Below are positions 32,991-43,745 of a stretch of 64,000 nt of DNA, piece after piece. The position numbers and the translations under genes are program-made. The notes under the pieces were generated by a model that was not told the DNA's origin, ran no database searches, and saw only the letters and a program-made list of their open reading frames with translations. Source of the DNA: Plazaster borealis (Eukaryota; Echinodermata; Asteroidea; Forcipulatida; Labidiasteridae). The DNA lies in assembly GCA_021014325.1 (NCBI GenBank), contig CM037463.1, positions 9,245,001 through 9,309,000 of the forward strand. Direction: 5' to 3'. Each line of letters begins with the position of its first letter. Position 1 is the first letter of the stretch.

Positions 32991-33264
32991 GCGAGGGGTT
33001 TTGTACTGTAATACTGCCAATTCCTGTCTTGAGATGAGAGTACAAACATGTATGCCTATAAAGGGTTAGGTTTAGGGTTAGGGTCAGGGTTAGGGTTAGG
33101 GTAAGGGTTAGGGTTAGGGTAAGGGTTAGGGTTAGGGTTAGGGTCAGGGTTAGGGTTAGGGGAAGGGTTAGGGTTAGGGTTAGGGTTGGGGTTAGGGTTT
33201 AGGATTAGACGTAGTCTTCTATCTCAAGACGGAATTGACAGTGTTACAGTACAAAACCCCTCGC
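32991..33264. repeat. Inverted arms enclosing an interstitial telomeric tract
   Basis: Left arm 32991-33037 (GCGAGGGGTTTTGTACTGTA) and right arm 33221-33264 are inverse complements over about 44 bp with a few mismatches. Outside them a direct repeat, CCAAGGTCTGTCCACCGACT, stands on both sides (about 32937 and 33267). Together this looks like one composite insertion. Confidence 0.8.
33062..33212. repeat. Interstitial TTAGGG tract
   Basis: About 25 TTAGGG-type units with variants (TCAGGG, TAAGGG, TTGGGG). TTAGGG is the animal telomere repeat. The degenerate units and flanking arms show this is interstitial, not a chromosome end. Confidence 0.9.
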
Positions 33265-34949
33265 AACCAAGGTCTGTCCACCGACTCCTTCCCACTCACA
33301 GACAAGCTTCCGAGGATGATCCACTGTTGTTCAACATCACCATAACGAATACCCTGTGCGTCTGGATGTATACAGAGTGCATTAGAGATTTAACTCCTGT
33401 CGGATCGGGTGTCATTAGAAAAAATATCATCAAAATTGTTGACTCTGTATGTCGTTAGAAAATGGTGGGCTCTTTTTTTTTAGTGAAACCCGAGACAACC
33501 AAATCGAAGTTGGAAATCCCTTTTGACGTTAAGTGGACAGCGTAAAAATCCCTTGTAGAGTAGGCATTTTGTTGCCATGCCCACTGTAGACCTTTACCTC
33601 ACCGCAGTGGCGAGTGCTCTTTCTGGCCTCATTGGCCTGCATTGGCTTTCAACTTGATCACGATATCTCGCGAAAGAGCTAATGCGATAATGTCAGGTCG
33701 TTAGAACGTGGTGATCCCCCGCATTCCAAAGCACGTGGATTTTTTTTAAGGACCGCTGAACTGCACTATGCAGTGTATGACTATATAAGAAGGTATTTAT
33801 TGTCAAGTTTTGGATGTAAAGAGGGTAGTCTTATATGAAGCACCTCTCGAGCTGTAACTCAAGGTGGCGTCAATTTGAAAATCCTTATTCGACTGTCATT
33901 CAGAGAATTTGGTTGTTGTATCGATGATGATAAGGAAAGTTAATTATGGGTTTAACTATAAATAAATAAAGATTGTTTTTGTGTCATGAAACAAAGAATA
34001 TACATACATAAATTTCACATAAATTGTATGGGTTTTATACTATAAATAAATAAAGATTGTTTTTGTGTCATGAAACAAAGAATATTAAACAAATTTCAAA
34101 TACATTGGTATGTATATTGTTTTTATAATTGTCTACTCGATATATATGACTATTATCTTTAATGCAAAGTGCCAACAAGTTCTATTCTGGGCATGGTTGA
34201 ACTATTAACAGCAGTGTTTCATCTACACAATGATCCTTATGGTCAGTAAACAAAACCAAAATCATGTTGAAGTTGAAATGATTGACTATTTGCAATATCC
34301 GAACTGATGAATAGATATTTGGCTATTGTTGTTTTTCGACGAAAAATAAACGTGCAGAGCAAAATCAGAGGTAGTACGTGACTCTTCAATAAAAAAAAAT
34401 CGTTTGACGAGAATACCATGGTTCATCCTATGCTTAATCAACAAATGCAACAAAATTAAATTACCCACAAATTACGCCAGTACGAGGCAGTTGAAAAAAT
34501 ATTTGGGTGGTTTATTTCCCGGCTCGCTTTGAATACGTCACGCCCCTGACCTTACGGGTCAATTATGTCTTTCAGGTTCATATTTATTAGTATTAGCTTA
34601 ACGATATCTGAATATTTCAGTTCAGACCGGGATATTAAATTCAACTAAGATTGTATGCCCATGGGTTTGTTACTTGGGTAGTAATTATTTTGCATTTGCA
34701 ATACGACGGCTGTTGGATGTTTGTACTTTCTGGTGCGTTTACATTCGAGCTCAGAAATCTATCTTATACGGGGGGGGGGGTGCCCAACTGGAGTGGCATT
34801 TTACAATCCCTGGTGGCATTGGATCCATAGTCAATTTAGAAAACACAACATACACAAAGCTGTTGTTATTATATGTTTCTGGTAATAAAACCAAGGATAC
34901 CTCATAAGTGAACTTAATCACTGTAGCTCGCAACCCGGGGAAACCTGTA
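33265..34949. other. Intergenic, contains an 84-bp offset duplication
   Basis: Only the duplication at 33955-34085 stands out, plus a G10 run near 34771. Frames are short and unsupported. Confidence 0.35.
33955..34085. repeat. Direct duplication, offset 84 bp
   Basis: ACTATAAATAAATAAAGATT and the following GTTTTTGTGTCATGAAACAA occur twice, at 33955 and 34039, almost identical. Confidence 0.85.
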
Positions 34950-35212
34950 AACAAGGGTGCTTGCTATGTGAACCAGAAACACCGGGGTTAACCCCTACTC
35001 CCCCACGACAAGTGTTCTGGGTTCTTTTACATGCACTACAAATCTTAGTACACGGGACCAACGGCTAATAGTGTCCCATCCTCTATAAGGACAAAGTGAT
35101 TATGGCTAAGCATCTTGCTCAAGGACACAAGTGCCAAGACCGGGACTTGAACCCACACTCTGCTGATCAGAAACACCAGACCGTATATGTCCGGTGCTCT
35201 TCAGCTGACGTG
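34950..35212 (-). mobile_element. tRNA-derived SINE, family A
   Basis: Read on minus: a box B-like GGGTTCAAGTCCCGG within a degenerate tRNA head, then CTTGTGTCCTTGAGCAAG, GGGTGGGACACTATT-like and GTCCCGTGTACT blocks, and AGAACCCAGAACACTTGTC. The same order of blocks is present in 53600-54027 and 43606-43745. No tail is visible, so 3'-truncated. Confidence 0.6.
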
Positions 35213-35679
35213 CTTTTAACAGCTGACTCCTTGCAGACACCGAACGCACCTCCGCAAAATGTGCGTCTAACATTTCCACCATTTTGGGAGTCAATTCATT
35301 TGAAAACATTTTGACTCCCCCAAATGGCCCATAGGCGTGTGTAAAGTGCGCTGCTCGTCCTGCAACGGGTCTGCAGGGGGGTCAAGATCGTCCGTCGGTT
35401 GCCGCACCATAACGCAGTCGCAGGGCCTAACTATTCGAGAGCATGCTTGTGTACACATCTCACGGAGATCATACTCCTGTCAAATATCGAGTTGAACACG
35501 TTTGATCTGTCCAAAATGATTCCGAAAGAGTACAAGTGCCGAAGGAAAAACCTGTCGTCATTGCACAGATATAGAAAATAAATATTTAAAACAAAAGTTA
35601 CTCTCACAACTCCCTGTCCTAATAGCACACGAAGTGAGGAAACTAACACCATTATTTCATTGCATTTACAGCAGAGGAA

Positions 35680-35821
35680 TAGACCGTGCAAGTCTCGCGC
35701 GTATTCGAACATTTTTGGGACCACTTTGGTCCCACGTACGATGCTTTAACGCGTGAAGGAAACAAACTCACGCGCTTATCGGGTCCCAATGTTCGAATAC
35801 GCACGAGACTTGCACAGTCTA
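35680..35821. mobile_element. Short TIR element, GTGCAAGTCTCG family
   Basis: About 40-bp inverted ends: TAGACCGTGCAAGTCTCGCG left, complement of ATACGCACGAGACTTGCACA right. TA at both outer edges may be a target duplication. An internal palindrome GGGACCACTTTGGTCCC matches the one in the 13.1-kb copy. A deletion derivative of 142 bp. Confidence 0.75.
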
Positions 35822-37145
35822 ATCGAAGCACCGATTCTCTGTTATCCAAAGCTGACTAAACAGAACACGGGTTAGCACTCGGGGGAGTAACTGCCATATT
35901 TCTTGGTAATGTTACAGAAATGTCGCCTTTTAGTTTCGTGAATGCGGAACTTAGGGGTGATTTATGCATAATGGGGAATTGAGGACGTGTGGGTTTTTGA
36001 CGTACTAAATCAACATGAATTAACACCACTCTGGAATAAGGGTAATTATTTGCAGCTTTGCACAGTGTTGGAAGCAAGAAACAGTGGGTTATAACCAGGG
36101 CCCAATTGCATGGCTCTGCTTACCGCGGAATTATGCGCTTACGCCCAGCTGCGTCCCATAGAAATACACACGTTACAATGCACGTAAGCGCAGAATTATT
36201 TGGTAAGCAGTGTCATGAAATATTGGGCCAAGGTGATTTGATACTCTATTGTATGATAAACATAGTCAACACAGTGCTTAGATAGCTCAGTTGGTAGAGC
36301 GCCGGCACGTTAATCCGGAGGTCGTAGGTTCAAAGCCCACTCTGTTCAATTTTTCTTTGTTCAACTCAAAATGTTTTTGATACAAATTTAACCAGTCAGT
36401 TTCACTTGTGTTTTATTACTTCATAAACAAAACATTTGTTTAGATAAGAACTGGTTTTGAGATAATAGTGTGTCTCGACATTTCGAACGTTGTGCTGAGC
36501 TCATCTTGAGAGAATCCCCCGTTCATCTCAGAACTACTCCTTCTATACAGACTATAGATTAATTTGCATTATGGTTGTCACCCGCAAGCTGTAGTTTATC
36601 TGGAAATGGCAGCCTTCTTATGTTTGTAATTGCGTTTTGTCTGGTTTGTGATTGCCTTCAAACCGCAAAGTATTCGGCATGAACTCTAAAACTCAATATA
36701 TCGCCAAGCCGAAAAAGCAAAAATACATACACGACGCGAACAAATCCCAAAATATCCAACGCAATTTAAATATCCGCACATTTTGTTAAGTTAATGCAGC
36801 AAAACTCAAAGAGTCGCATATACCATATGCGGACAATGGGGCACAGATATATTGAAGAAAATTCGCGACCATGAACGAATATTTTACATTGTCCCTTTGG
36901 GGCTTTCGTATGTAATTCGTGCAGTTGTTGCGCTGTAGAAAACCAGCGCACTGAATAGTTTACCATTGTCTAGCAACGTTGACCAACTGAGGGAAACGGT
37001 TTTAGAATACCATTCAAAAACAACACTGACCAAAGTCACTGACGGAAAAATGACGCCAATTGGATCCCTGCAAGCGGGGCATGCTATTTGTATAGTATTT
37101 GACATATTAAGTGCCCTTTTGTACCGTTTAAACTACCTGGTGGAC
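35822..37145. other. Intergenic apart from a tRNA-like sequence
   Basis: A 'TCTCGACATTTCGAACG' box near 36472 resembles the retroelement-associated boxes elsewhere. No gene supported. Confidence 0.35.
36276..36348 (+). pseudogene. tRNA-like sequence, anticodon position GTT (Asn), probably a SINE head
   Basis: Both internal promoter boxes fit the RNA polymerase III consensus: box A TAGCTCAGTTGG, box B GGTTCAAAGCC. The D stem GCTC/GAGC is perfect. The anticodon stem CCGGC/TCCGG has one mismatch, with loop ACGTTAA (C rather than T at position 33). The T stem has an A-C mismatch and the acceptor stem pairs at only about five of seven positions. So it is not a functional tRNA-Asn; a tRNA pseudogene or the head of a tRNA-derived SINE fits better. 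Confidence 0.55.
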
Positions 37146-37527
37146 TTAAAGGCACTGGACACGTTTGGTAATTGTCAAAGACCAGTGTTCTCACTTGGTG
37201 TATCCCAACATGCATAAAATAACAAACCTGTGAAAATTTGAGCTCAATTGGTCATCGAAGTTGCGAGAAAATAATGAAAGAAAAAACACCCTTGTTGCAC
37301 AAATAGTATGCTTTCAGATGCCTGAAAAAGGCTTCCGGCCTGAAGTCTTTTTCAGATTCAAATATTTTAGTGTGAAATTACCTCTTTCTCAAAAACAACG
37401 TTACTTCAGAGAGAGCCGTTTCTCACAATGTTTTATACTATCAACAGCTTTCCGTTGCTCGTTACCAAGTAAGTTTGTATGCTAATATATATTTTGAGTA
37501 ATTACCAAACGTGTCCAGTGCCTTTAA
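37146..37527 (-). mobile_element. TTAA-flanked MITE, subfamily 1, inverted
   Basis: TTAA at 37146-37149 and 37524-37527, ends AGGCACTGGACACGTTTGG and complement. The interior is reversed relative to the other copies. Its central hairpin has yet another sequence (CTTCCGGCCTGAAG region). Confidence 0.8.
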
Positions 37528-37532
37528 TTAAG

Positions 37533-37762
37533 GGAGGATAATGTTGGCTCAGTGGTTTCTATCCCTGCCCTTCACCTCTGTGGACCCCGGTTCGAATCCC
37601 ACCTCAAACCAAAGCTTTGCATGCGGATTGGGTTTTCAGTCCCTACCTGATTAATGGGTTTTTCCCCGTTGGGTATCTTCCCACATCTAAAACTCGTTTC
37701 CTATTCATCCTGTTTTGGGCGCTAATTGGGCTGCTGGATGTGTAATTAAATAAATTAACTTA
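37533..37762 (+). mobile_element. tRNA-derived SINE, family B
   Basis: Box A-like TTGGCTCAGTGG and box B GGTTCGAATCCC are followed by GTCCCTACCTGATTAATGGG and CTTCCCACATC. The 3' end is AT-rich (TAATTAAATAAATTAAC). A diverged inverted copy lies at 52490-52715. It starts 6 bp after the TTAA MITE. Confidence 0.6.
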
Positions 37763-39283
37763 ACCTACAGTTTGCATGTTGGTTATCTTTAGCTTGCAAC
37801 AATCAACAGAACCCTGCTCGTGGTATTACCAGCCTTTGTGTTTTACATTTAGGCACAGTTCACAAAGAAAAAGGCACACCCCCCCCCCCTAAAAGGGGGT
37901 AGACAGTGTTACGGAAACCATACCTTTACAACACAGATCAAGGACTCTATGCATAGTAACACCACGGTCTTCACAATTGCTCACACTCATCCAGCCTATG
38001 TGCTATCAACACCACTGCTAAGTTAACACCACTGTCACGAATCTCTTGCACTTTTGTGCACACGTGGTATCACAATGGTAACGCATAACCCTAAATACAC
38101 GTTTACACAAGCCAGGATTTCTTTTGGAAACATTTCGAAAGAAAGGAACATTGCTGATACCGGATATTGCAAGCTCGCTCGAGTTTCCTCTTTTTTTGTG
38201 AAGGAAACCCAAATCTGAATGGGTAAGCAATATACATTGTATTCTGAGATGCAGAACGAGACAGTGTATAGCTGACTCGATACTCTCATCCGTAAAAATA
38301 TAGAATACATTTGTGTTTATTAAACCCTTCAGTGGGGGCCGTTGTCAGCACATGCTGACGTATTTTAGCATTTCCATTGTCTTAACCACATCGTACACAC
38401 TGGTCAGATCATTGTGCCATGATATCCTAAGCTGGACCTATGACACACGTCCTAGATGGGGGTGTCAATCAACAGGGGACAGTGATTTGGTTAGAACCGG
38501 GCAGGATAAAAATCAGCCAGCATCCTTTGTGTACAAAATTGCTATTTCATTGGTAGATGAAACTGTATAAAACTAAATTAATTAAGAAAACAAGTAAGCT
38601 TAAATTAACCCAGGCAATACCTGGACATGTAAACAAAAGAACCAACACTTTAAATTAAAGAAAATCGTCGGGAAAAATGAAAATAATAACTATTAATGAA
38701 TAAACAAAATCAGACAGTCTTGGAAGTTATAAACATGCCATCGCTCCTGGAATCAACCAACTGCATTGCATACACAGAGGAACACTCGACTGGTGGTACA
38801 AAAGCCATTGTTCTATGTTACTTACTCATCCCATTACAAATGGCGCGAAAGCAAATGCGAATGTTTGGGAACGTCTGATGCTGGTTGACTACAAATTGCC
38901 TCGCGTGACAACCTCGGACCCAATTTCATAGAGCTGCTTGTTCACAAAAATGTAGCTGCAAACAACGAGATTATGCAATACCAGAATGAGGTTACCAGCT
39001 ATGTCACATGCGCCTTGTATCCTCAGCGGCGAATTTAAGATTAATTTTGAGGAGGCTTAAGGAGTGCACCATTTTTTGTGAGGAGGCACTTCTGCCCAAT
39101 TTCTAACTGTAGTTTTTGTTTGATTTATTGGGGGGGGGGTTCTTCACAAACGAGCCTTTTTAGCCGATCTTGTTATGCCTAGAAAAATCAAAGAAAAAAT
39201 AATTGTAAACATTTAGTATAATTTCTACATAAAGCGTATATATAATATAACATGTGACGTATTTTTTTCTGGTAACTAACAAA
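37763..39283. other. Intergenic, contains one interspersed repeat
   Basis: A C9 run near 37880. Apart from 38336-38560 nothing stands out. Confidence 0.35.
38336..38560 (-). repeat. Interspersed repeat, intact (empty-site) copy
   Basis: Inverted copy of the repeat at 28467. Read on minus it has CTGACCAGTGTGTACGATG with no insert, giving the pre-insertion state for the MITE at 28634. Confidence 0.75.
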
Positions 39284-39417
39284 GATGCTTTCACCAACGC
39301 AGTTCCAAGACTTTGAAGTGAACTTCCATCTCTAGTCAGAATGTTGGACGCTATTCAATCATTTATAGGAAGCACTTAAAGACACTTATTTTCAACTTTG
39401 TAGTATTCTTGGTTTTT
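39284..39417 (+). mobile_element. Decayed LINE remnant (reverse-transcriptase C-terminus)
   Basis: Reads DAFTNAVPRL, stop, SELPSLVRM, then IQSFIGS, stop, RHLFSTL. This is the 'F.NAAPRLWN.LP......S...FK..LK.HLF' end of Jockey/CR1 polymerases. The conserved Trp codon is now TGA. Old and inactive. Confidence 0.5.
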
Positions 39418-40869
39418 CTATGAAAAAATTGGGCCTCAGCCATAACCGCCGTTGTTTGATCTCATGTAGTCACCGTTCATCATCCAGAGGGCTGACGTTC
39501 GGTAAACTATCAACGCCCCCGCCCCCTCCCCACATTGCCCTACTTTTTTGTTGCACGATCATTTAGAACAGTGTATACGCGTCAAACACACATCTTTATA
39601 GATGTAATGTGCGGCTGCCTTATTGGCAGCACGAGCTTCACCGTCCCCGCCTAAGGGGTGTCTAAAGCAGGGGGGGAGAGAAAATGCATTCTGTGGCACG
39701 TTGGTTTTCCTGGGCTTCTTTATTTCAAATGCACAGGCAATATTGTAACGACCAAACGCACTTGGTAATTTGTTCATCTCGTGGGTAATAGCTGATGTCT
39801 GGTTTTACAACCTCCCTTGCACCCCAAGCGCCTCTGGTAACCCGTACAGCGTGGCCGAACGTGCGTCGACGGGAAACCGACGTATATTTTTTGGGGAAAC
39901 ATAAAGGAATATCAATGGAAGAGAAAGAAGCAGCTGCTTTTCGGATGCCATTACAGTTGACCTGTTAGTGAATGCATTATATTATTTGTTTTCCTCTGTC
40001 GGCTCTTAGAGAAGCATTAACTGCACTTCAAGATAGGTTGCTATCCCTAAGTTCCTCGGCTAAATATGGCACGATGTATTTCCAACATTCTCAAACAGTC
40101 GTCTAATGTGATTGTACTATTGAAATAGCTATGATCCTTCCACGTGTATTATATATAAAAACACAGTCCCATTACTGGGCTTAAAAACGCAGTACAAGTA
40201 CTTCATTTCCACTGAGTTAGCCGTGTACTTTAGGTTTATGGCTGAGAGGCAGGCAGTCGTTTAGATAGTACACAAAACATCTCCACTGTATTCCCTACAC
40301 TTCTTAGCAGTGTGTTTAGCTTAAAATCACTTTGGCGAAGTTGTGCAACAAACGGTGCCTCGCCTCAATTGGAAAATCCTTCAGCCAATCAATTATATAG
40401 TTTTACAGTTTGAGTCTTGTGTATAAATTCAACAAATTGTGCATCACTAACAGGAGGTTGAAAATTAAGCATGCGAGCCAAAACGACCCGATCGTTTCAA
40501 ATAAAAGTCAATTGTCATGACTGTATGACGGCCAAGAGTAAAATTTTAAAAAGTGTACGACCTCTTATTAAGTGCAAACATATTAGAAGGGCAGATACAA
40601 CAGTCGTTCCCAAAATAAAATAACGGCCTTATATATGATGGGAGTGAAATTTTATCTAACAATGAGTACCATGAGAACTTTTTCTGTTCGGGGGTTTAGG
40701 GGAGGGGTTGAAGAGGGCGGGGGAACTCTTTGTGGGACAACAAACTCCGTTTGTCTTGAGGTTATTTTGTTTGCATTGTATAACACAATTAATGATACAT
40801 TGAGCGCAAAGAACATCACCAGTGGCGTCCATAGGGTTCGTATGCCCTGGGGAAGGTGGGGCTGCACTC
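39418..40869. other. Intergenic, no clear gene
   Basis: Short frames on both strands, unsupported. Confidence 0.35.
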
Positions 40870-41253
40870 TTAAAGGCAGTGGACACTATTGGTAATTACT
40901 CAAAATAATTATTAGCACAAAACCTTACTTAATTGGTATCAAGTAATGGGGAGAGGTTGGTAGTATGAAACATTGTGAGAAAGGGCTCCCTCTGAAGTGG
41001 AGTAGTTTTCGAGAAAGAAGTAATTTTCCACGAATTTGATTTCGAGACCTCAAGTTTAGAACTTGAGGTCTCGAAATCAAGCATCTGAAAGCACACAACT
41101 TCGTGTTAGAAGGGTGTTTTTTCTTTCATAGTTATCTCGCAACTCCGACGACCGATCGAGCTCAAATTTTCACAGTTTGTTATGCATATGTTGAGATACA
41201 CCAAGTGAGAAGACTGGTCTTTGACAATTACCAATAGTGTACACTGTCTTTAA
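40870..41253 (+). mobile_element. TTAA-flanked MITE, subfamily 1, with a long central hairpin
   Basis: TTAA at both edges; ends AGGCAGTGGACACTATTGG. The centre is a long near-perfect hairpin, arms GATTTCGAGACCTCAAGTT and complement, at about 41037-41080. The other copies have shorter and different hairpins at the same spot. Confidence 0.8.
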
Positions 41254-41492
41254 AACTTCCGGGTCAGGACTGACCCAGATTCCGGGTCCCACGTTGAGGG
41301 AGCGCTTTTTTAGTCAGGCTGATGCGGAAACTAGTTTAACAAAACAAGTTTTTAACTCGGATTCTGCTACATTTTGAATATTTCTGGGTCATTTTTGTCA
41401 CAGAGTCTGGGTCATCACTGATACAGAAATAGGTCATCAGGCCCCACGGATTTCGGAATCCGGGTCAATTCTGACCCTGGAGTTTTACGGTG
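41254..41492. mobile_element. CACTG-type MITE, GGGTC type, abutting a TTAA MITE
   Basis: Left AAAACTTCCGGGTCAGGACT, right GACCCTGGAGTTTTACGGTG. The expected CACTGT terminus overlaps the right end of the TTAA MITE (CACTGTCTTTAAAAC at 41242), so the exact left border is unclear and no target duplication is visible. Confidence 0.55.
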
Positions 41493-42179
41493 TGTTGCCC
41501 CCCCCCTTACTCACTGTCTTTGAAAAATGTTAGCATGGTTTTGAGATAGTATTAATAACCGCGACCCACACCCACCTACCGCTTACAGAAAAACATATAT
41601 ATTCGTCGAATTGGCGCCCCTAAGGTGGTGTCCTGCTTGCACATGAGCTCCCTTGCTCAAACCCCCAGCTACGCAACTGAACATCATTGTAACCCTCCGC
41701 AATGAAGCTCCCCAAAAATGTATCGCTCAGGCCACCAGCCTCATTGGAAGGCAATTTTAATTATAGGGTAATTAAGTCTGTTTGGAGGTGTTGGGGTTGG
41801 GGGGTCGGGGATTGTTGTTGGAGCGGGCGGGGAGTGGGTGCTGGGTGGGGGAATGGGTGGGGAAGTACATTGTATCAGCCTGATGATAGATATATTACAA
41901 TGTGTTGGCTGCAGACCTTATATATAATTAGAATTCAAGGTTTGTGTACGCATGTCAATGGGGGGCTGCCATCGGCAAACTTCAAAGGGTCATGGTCACC
42001 TGTTTGTGAAACTCAACCCCATGGACGACTACACTATCTCAACGGGCTGGTTCTAATACAGAATTACTAGAAGTATGACTGGATTTGACAGAACGGTTCT
42101 TATGTTATTGAAAATACAACAAAAAAAAATGTGCCTTCCGCTACAGCCACTTGGCTAGGCGCATGTTGGGTAAGCTGTC
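41493..42179. other. Intergenic
   Basis: A 122-codon frame at 41702-42070 is dominated by W and G from a G-rich tract; not considered coding. Confidence 0.4.
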
Positions 42180-43480
42180 GCTATTAGTTCTTGTGTGTTT
42201 AATTCTCTTTGTCGAATGGTGCAGGTTAGGGAGGTATACAATCAAAAGCATATTGCTGTCCTCATTATTTCTTATTACATCTAATGTACAATTTTAGGCT
42301 ATCCCTAACTTTGTGAATCAAAGTATTGAAGAAAAAATCTTTCCTACAAGTAAACAATTTGGTCTTCTATAATTTCTTGTGTGCTTAATTCTCTATGTTG
42401 ACTACCTTATGAGATGTAATCTAATCTCGAAGATAATTATAGCACCTGAAATGGAATGTACTTAATTATCATCTTTTTTAGAGAAGAAATTCCTCCCGTC
42501 ATTCTGTTTTCAATAAAACACATCCTTCAACCAAATTGAAAGATCCATTGAAGAGATGTATTGAAAAAAAAACCTTTCCTACAAGTAAATAATTTGGTCT
42601 TCTAAAATTTCGTGTGTTTAATTCTCTTTGTTGACTACATAATGAGCTGTAATCTCAAAAGTATAGCACCTGAAATGGAATGTGCTTATAATTATCATAT
42701 TTTTTAGATAAGAAATTCCTCCCCGTCACCTTGTTTTCAATATTCCTACATATCCTTCAGCCATCTTGAAAGCCATCTTGAAAGCCATCTTGAAAGATCC
42801 ATTGAAGAGATGTATTGAAAAAAAAAACTTTCTTACAAGTAAATAATTTGGTCTTCTAAAATTTCGTGTGTTTAATTCTCTATGTTGACTACCTAATGAG
42901 CTGTAATCTCATCTTTAACCCTGCGCTGCCCCGCCCCTGTCAGATTTACACGACTGCCATTGGTTACTGCAGCAAGTGGACCTTTGGGAAACGTGTATAA
43001 CTCCTTTGTAATGTTGATTTCATACTTTTTTCAAAGCTAATATGCTTTCCAGATGTTGTAGAGACAGTTTGACAACAAATATTTTTTTAATTAGTATGTG
43101 TTTACACTGTAAAACAGCAGTATTTTGTGTGCACAAGTCTTTTTTTTTTTAGAAAGTGTTTTCTAACAGGAGATTCCGAGACCATGAGTCACACTGCCTA
43201 TAGGGTCATAGACTATGTCAATCGGGCCTGTCTGAGGATAGAACTTAAAGTGGTTTCAACTATTTTTGCTAGAAACTGAACGAGTAATTAACTAAAATTG
43301 TGTTTCGGCCTAAAAGCTATACAGACCGATAGGCCATCGGAGAGTTTTAAGGTATAGCACCTTAAATGGAATGTACTCATTTCTTATCTTTCTTTAGAGA
43401 AGAAATTCCTCCCGTCATCTTGTTTTCAACAAAACACACCCTTCAACCAAATTGTAAAGATCCATCGAAGATGTGAACAC
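42180..43480. repeat. About 240-bp tandem repeat, four units, one split
   Basis: Shared words in each unit: GTGTTTAATTCTCTTTGTTG, ATAGCACCTGAAATGGAATG, GAAGAAATTCCTCCCGTC and TACAAGTAAATAATTTGG. Anchor spacings are 234 and 253 bp (42325, 42559, 42812). The third unit holds three tandem GCCATCTTGAAA. The last unit (from 43351) is separated by a 428-bp insertion. Confidence 0.8.
42915..43350. mobile_element. TTAA-bordered insertion within the tandem repeat
   Basis: The third repeat unit breaks at GTAATCTCAT and resumes at TATAGCACC after about 430 unrelated bases. TTAA occurs at both junctions (42915-42918, 43347-43350). The insert starts CCCTGCGCTGCCCCGCCCC and ends GGCCATCGGAGAGTT; I see no terminal inverted repeats. 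It could be a TTAA-targeting element different from the MITEs above. Confidence 0.5.
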
Positions 43481-43605
43481 TATACAGAGGGAAAACATAC
43501 CGAAATAAAATAATTACGTTTATAATAATTATAAAAATAACTAGTTGTTATTACGCTTTATCTACGGGCGTCTTTATTATTTTAGAAAGGGTGTTTGGAG
43601 ATTTT

Positions 43606-43745
43606 GTCCCATCCGAAGGACGAAGCAACAGTGGTTAAGTGTCTTGCTTAAGGACACAAGTGACTCGACGACCGGGACTTCAACCCACAATCTGCTGCTC
43701 AGAAACACCAGAGTTTGGGTCCAGTGCGCTTGGCCATGAAACGCC
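43606..43745 (-). mobile_element. tRNA-derived SINE, family A, fragment
   Basis: On minus: a tRNA-like head with CTGGTGTTTCTGAGCAGCAG and GGGTTGAAGTCCCGG, then CTTGTGTCCTTAAGCAAGAC, ACTTAACCAC and CTTCGTCCTTCGGATGGGAC. Truncated at the 3' side. Confidence 0.6.

Noticed and set aside
33062..33212. True chromosome end
   Set aside because: The TTAGGG units are degenerate, short, and flanked on both sides by unique and inverted sequence.
36276..36348. Functional tRNA-Asn(GTT)
   Set aside because: Mismatches in the acceptor, T and anticodon stems and C at position 33 argue against a working tRNA.
41702..42070. 122-codon plus-strand frame
   Set aside because: The centre is a G-rich low-complexity tract giving W/G-rich peptide; no other support.
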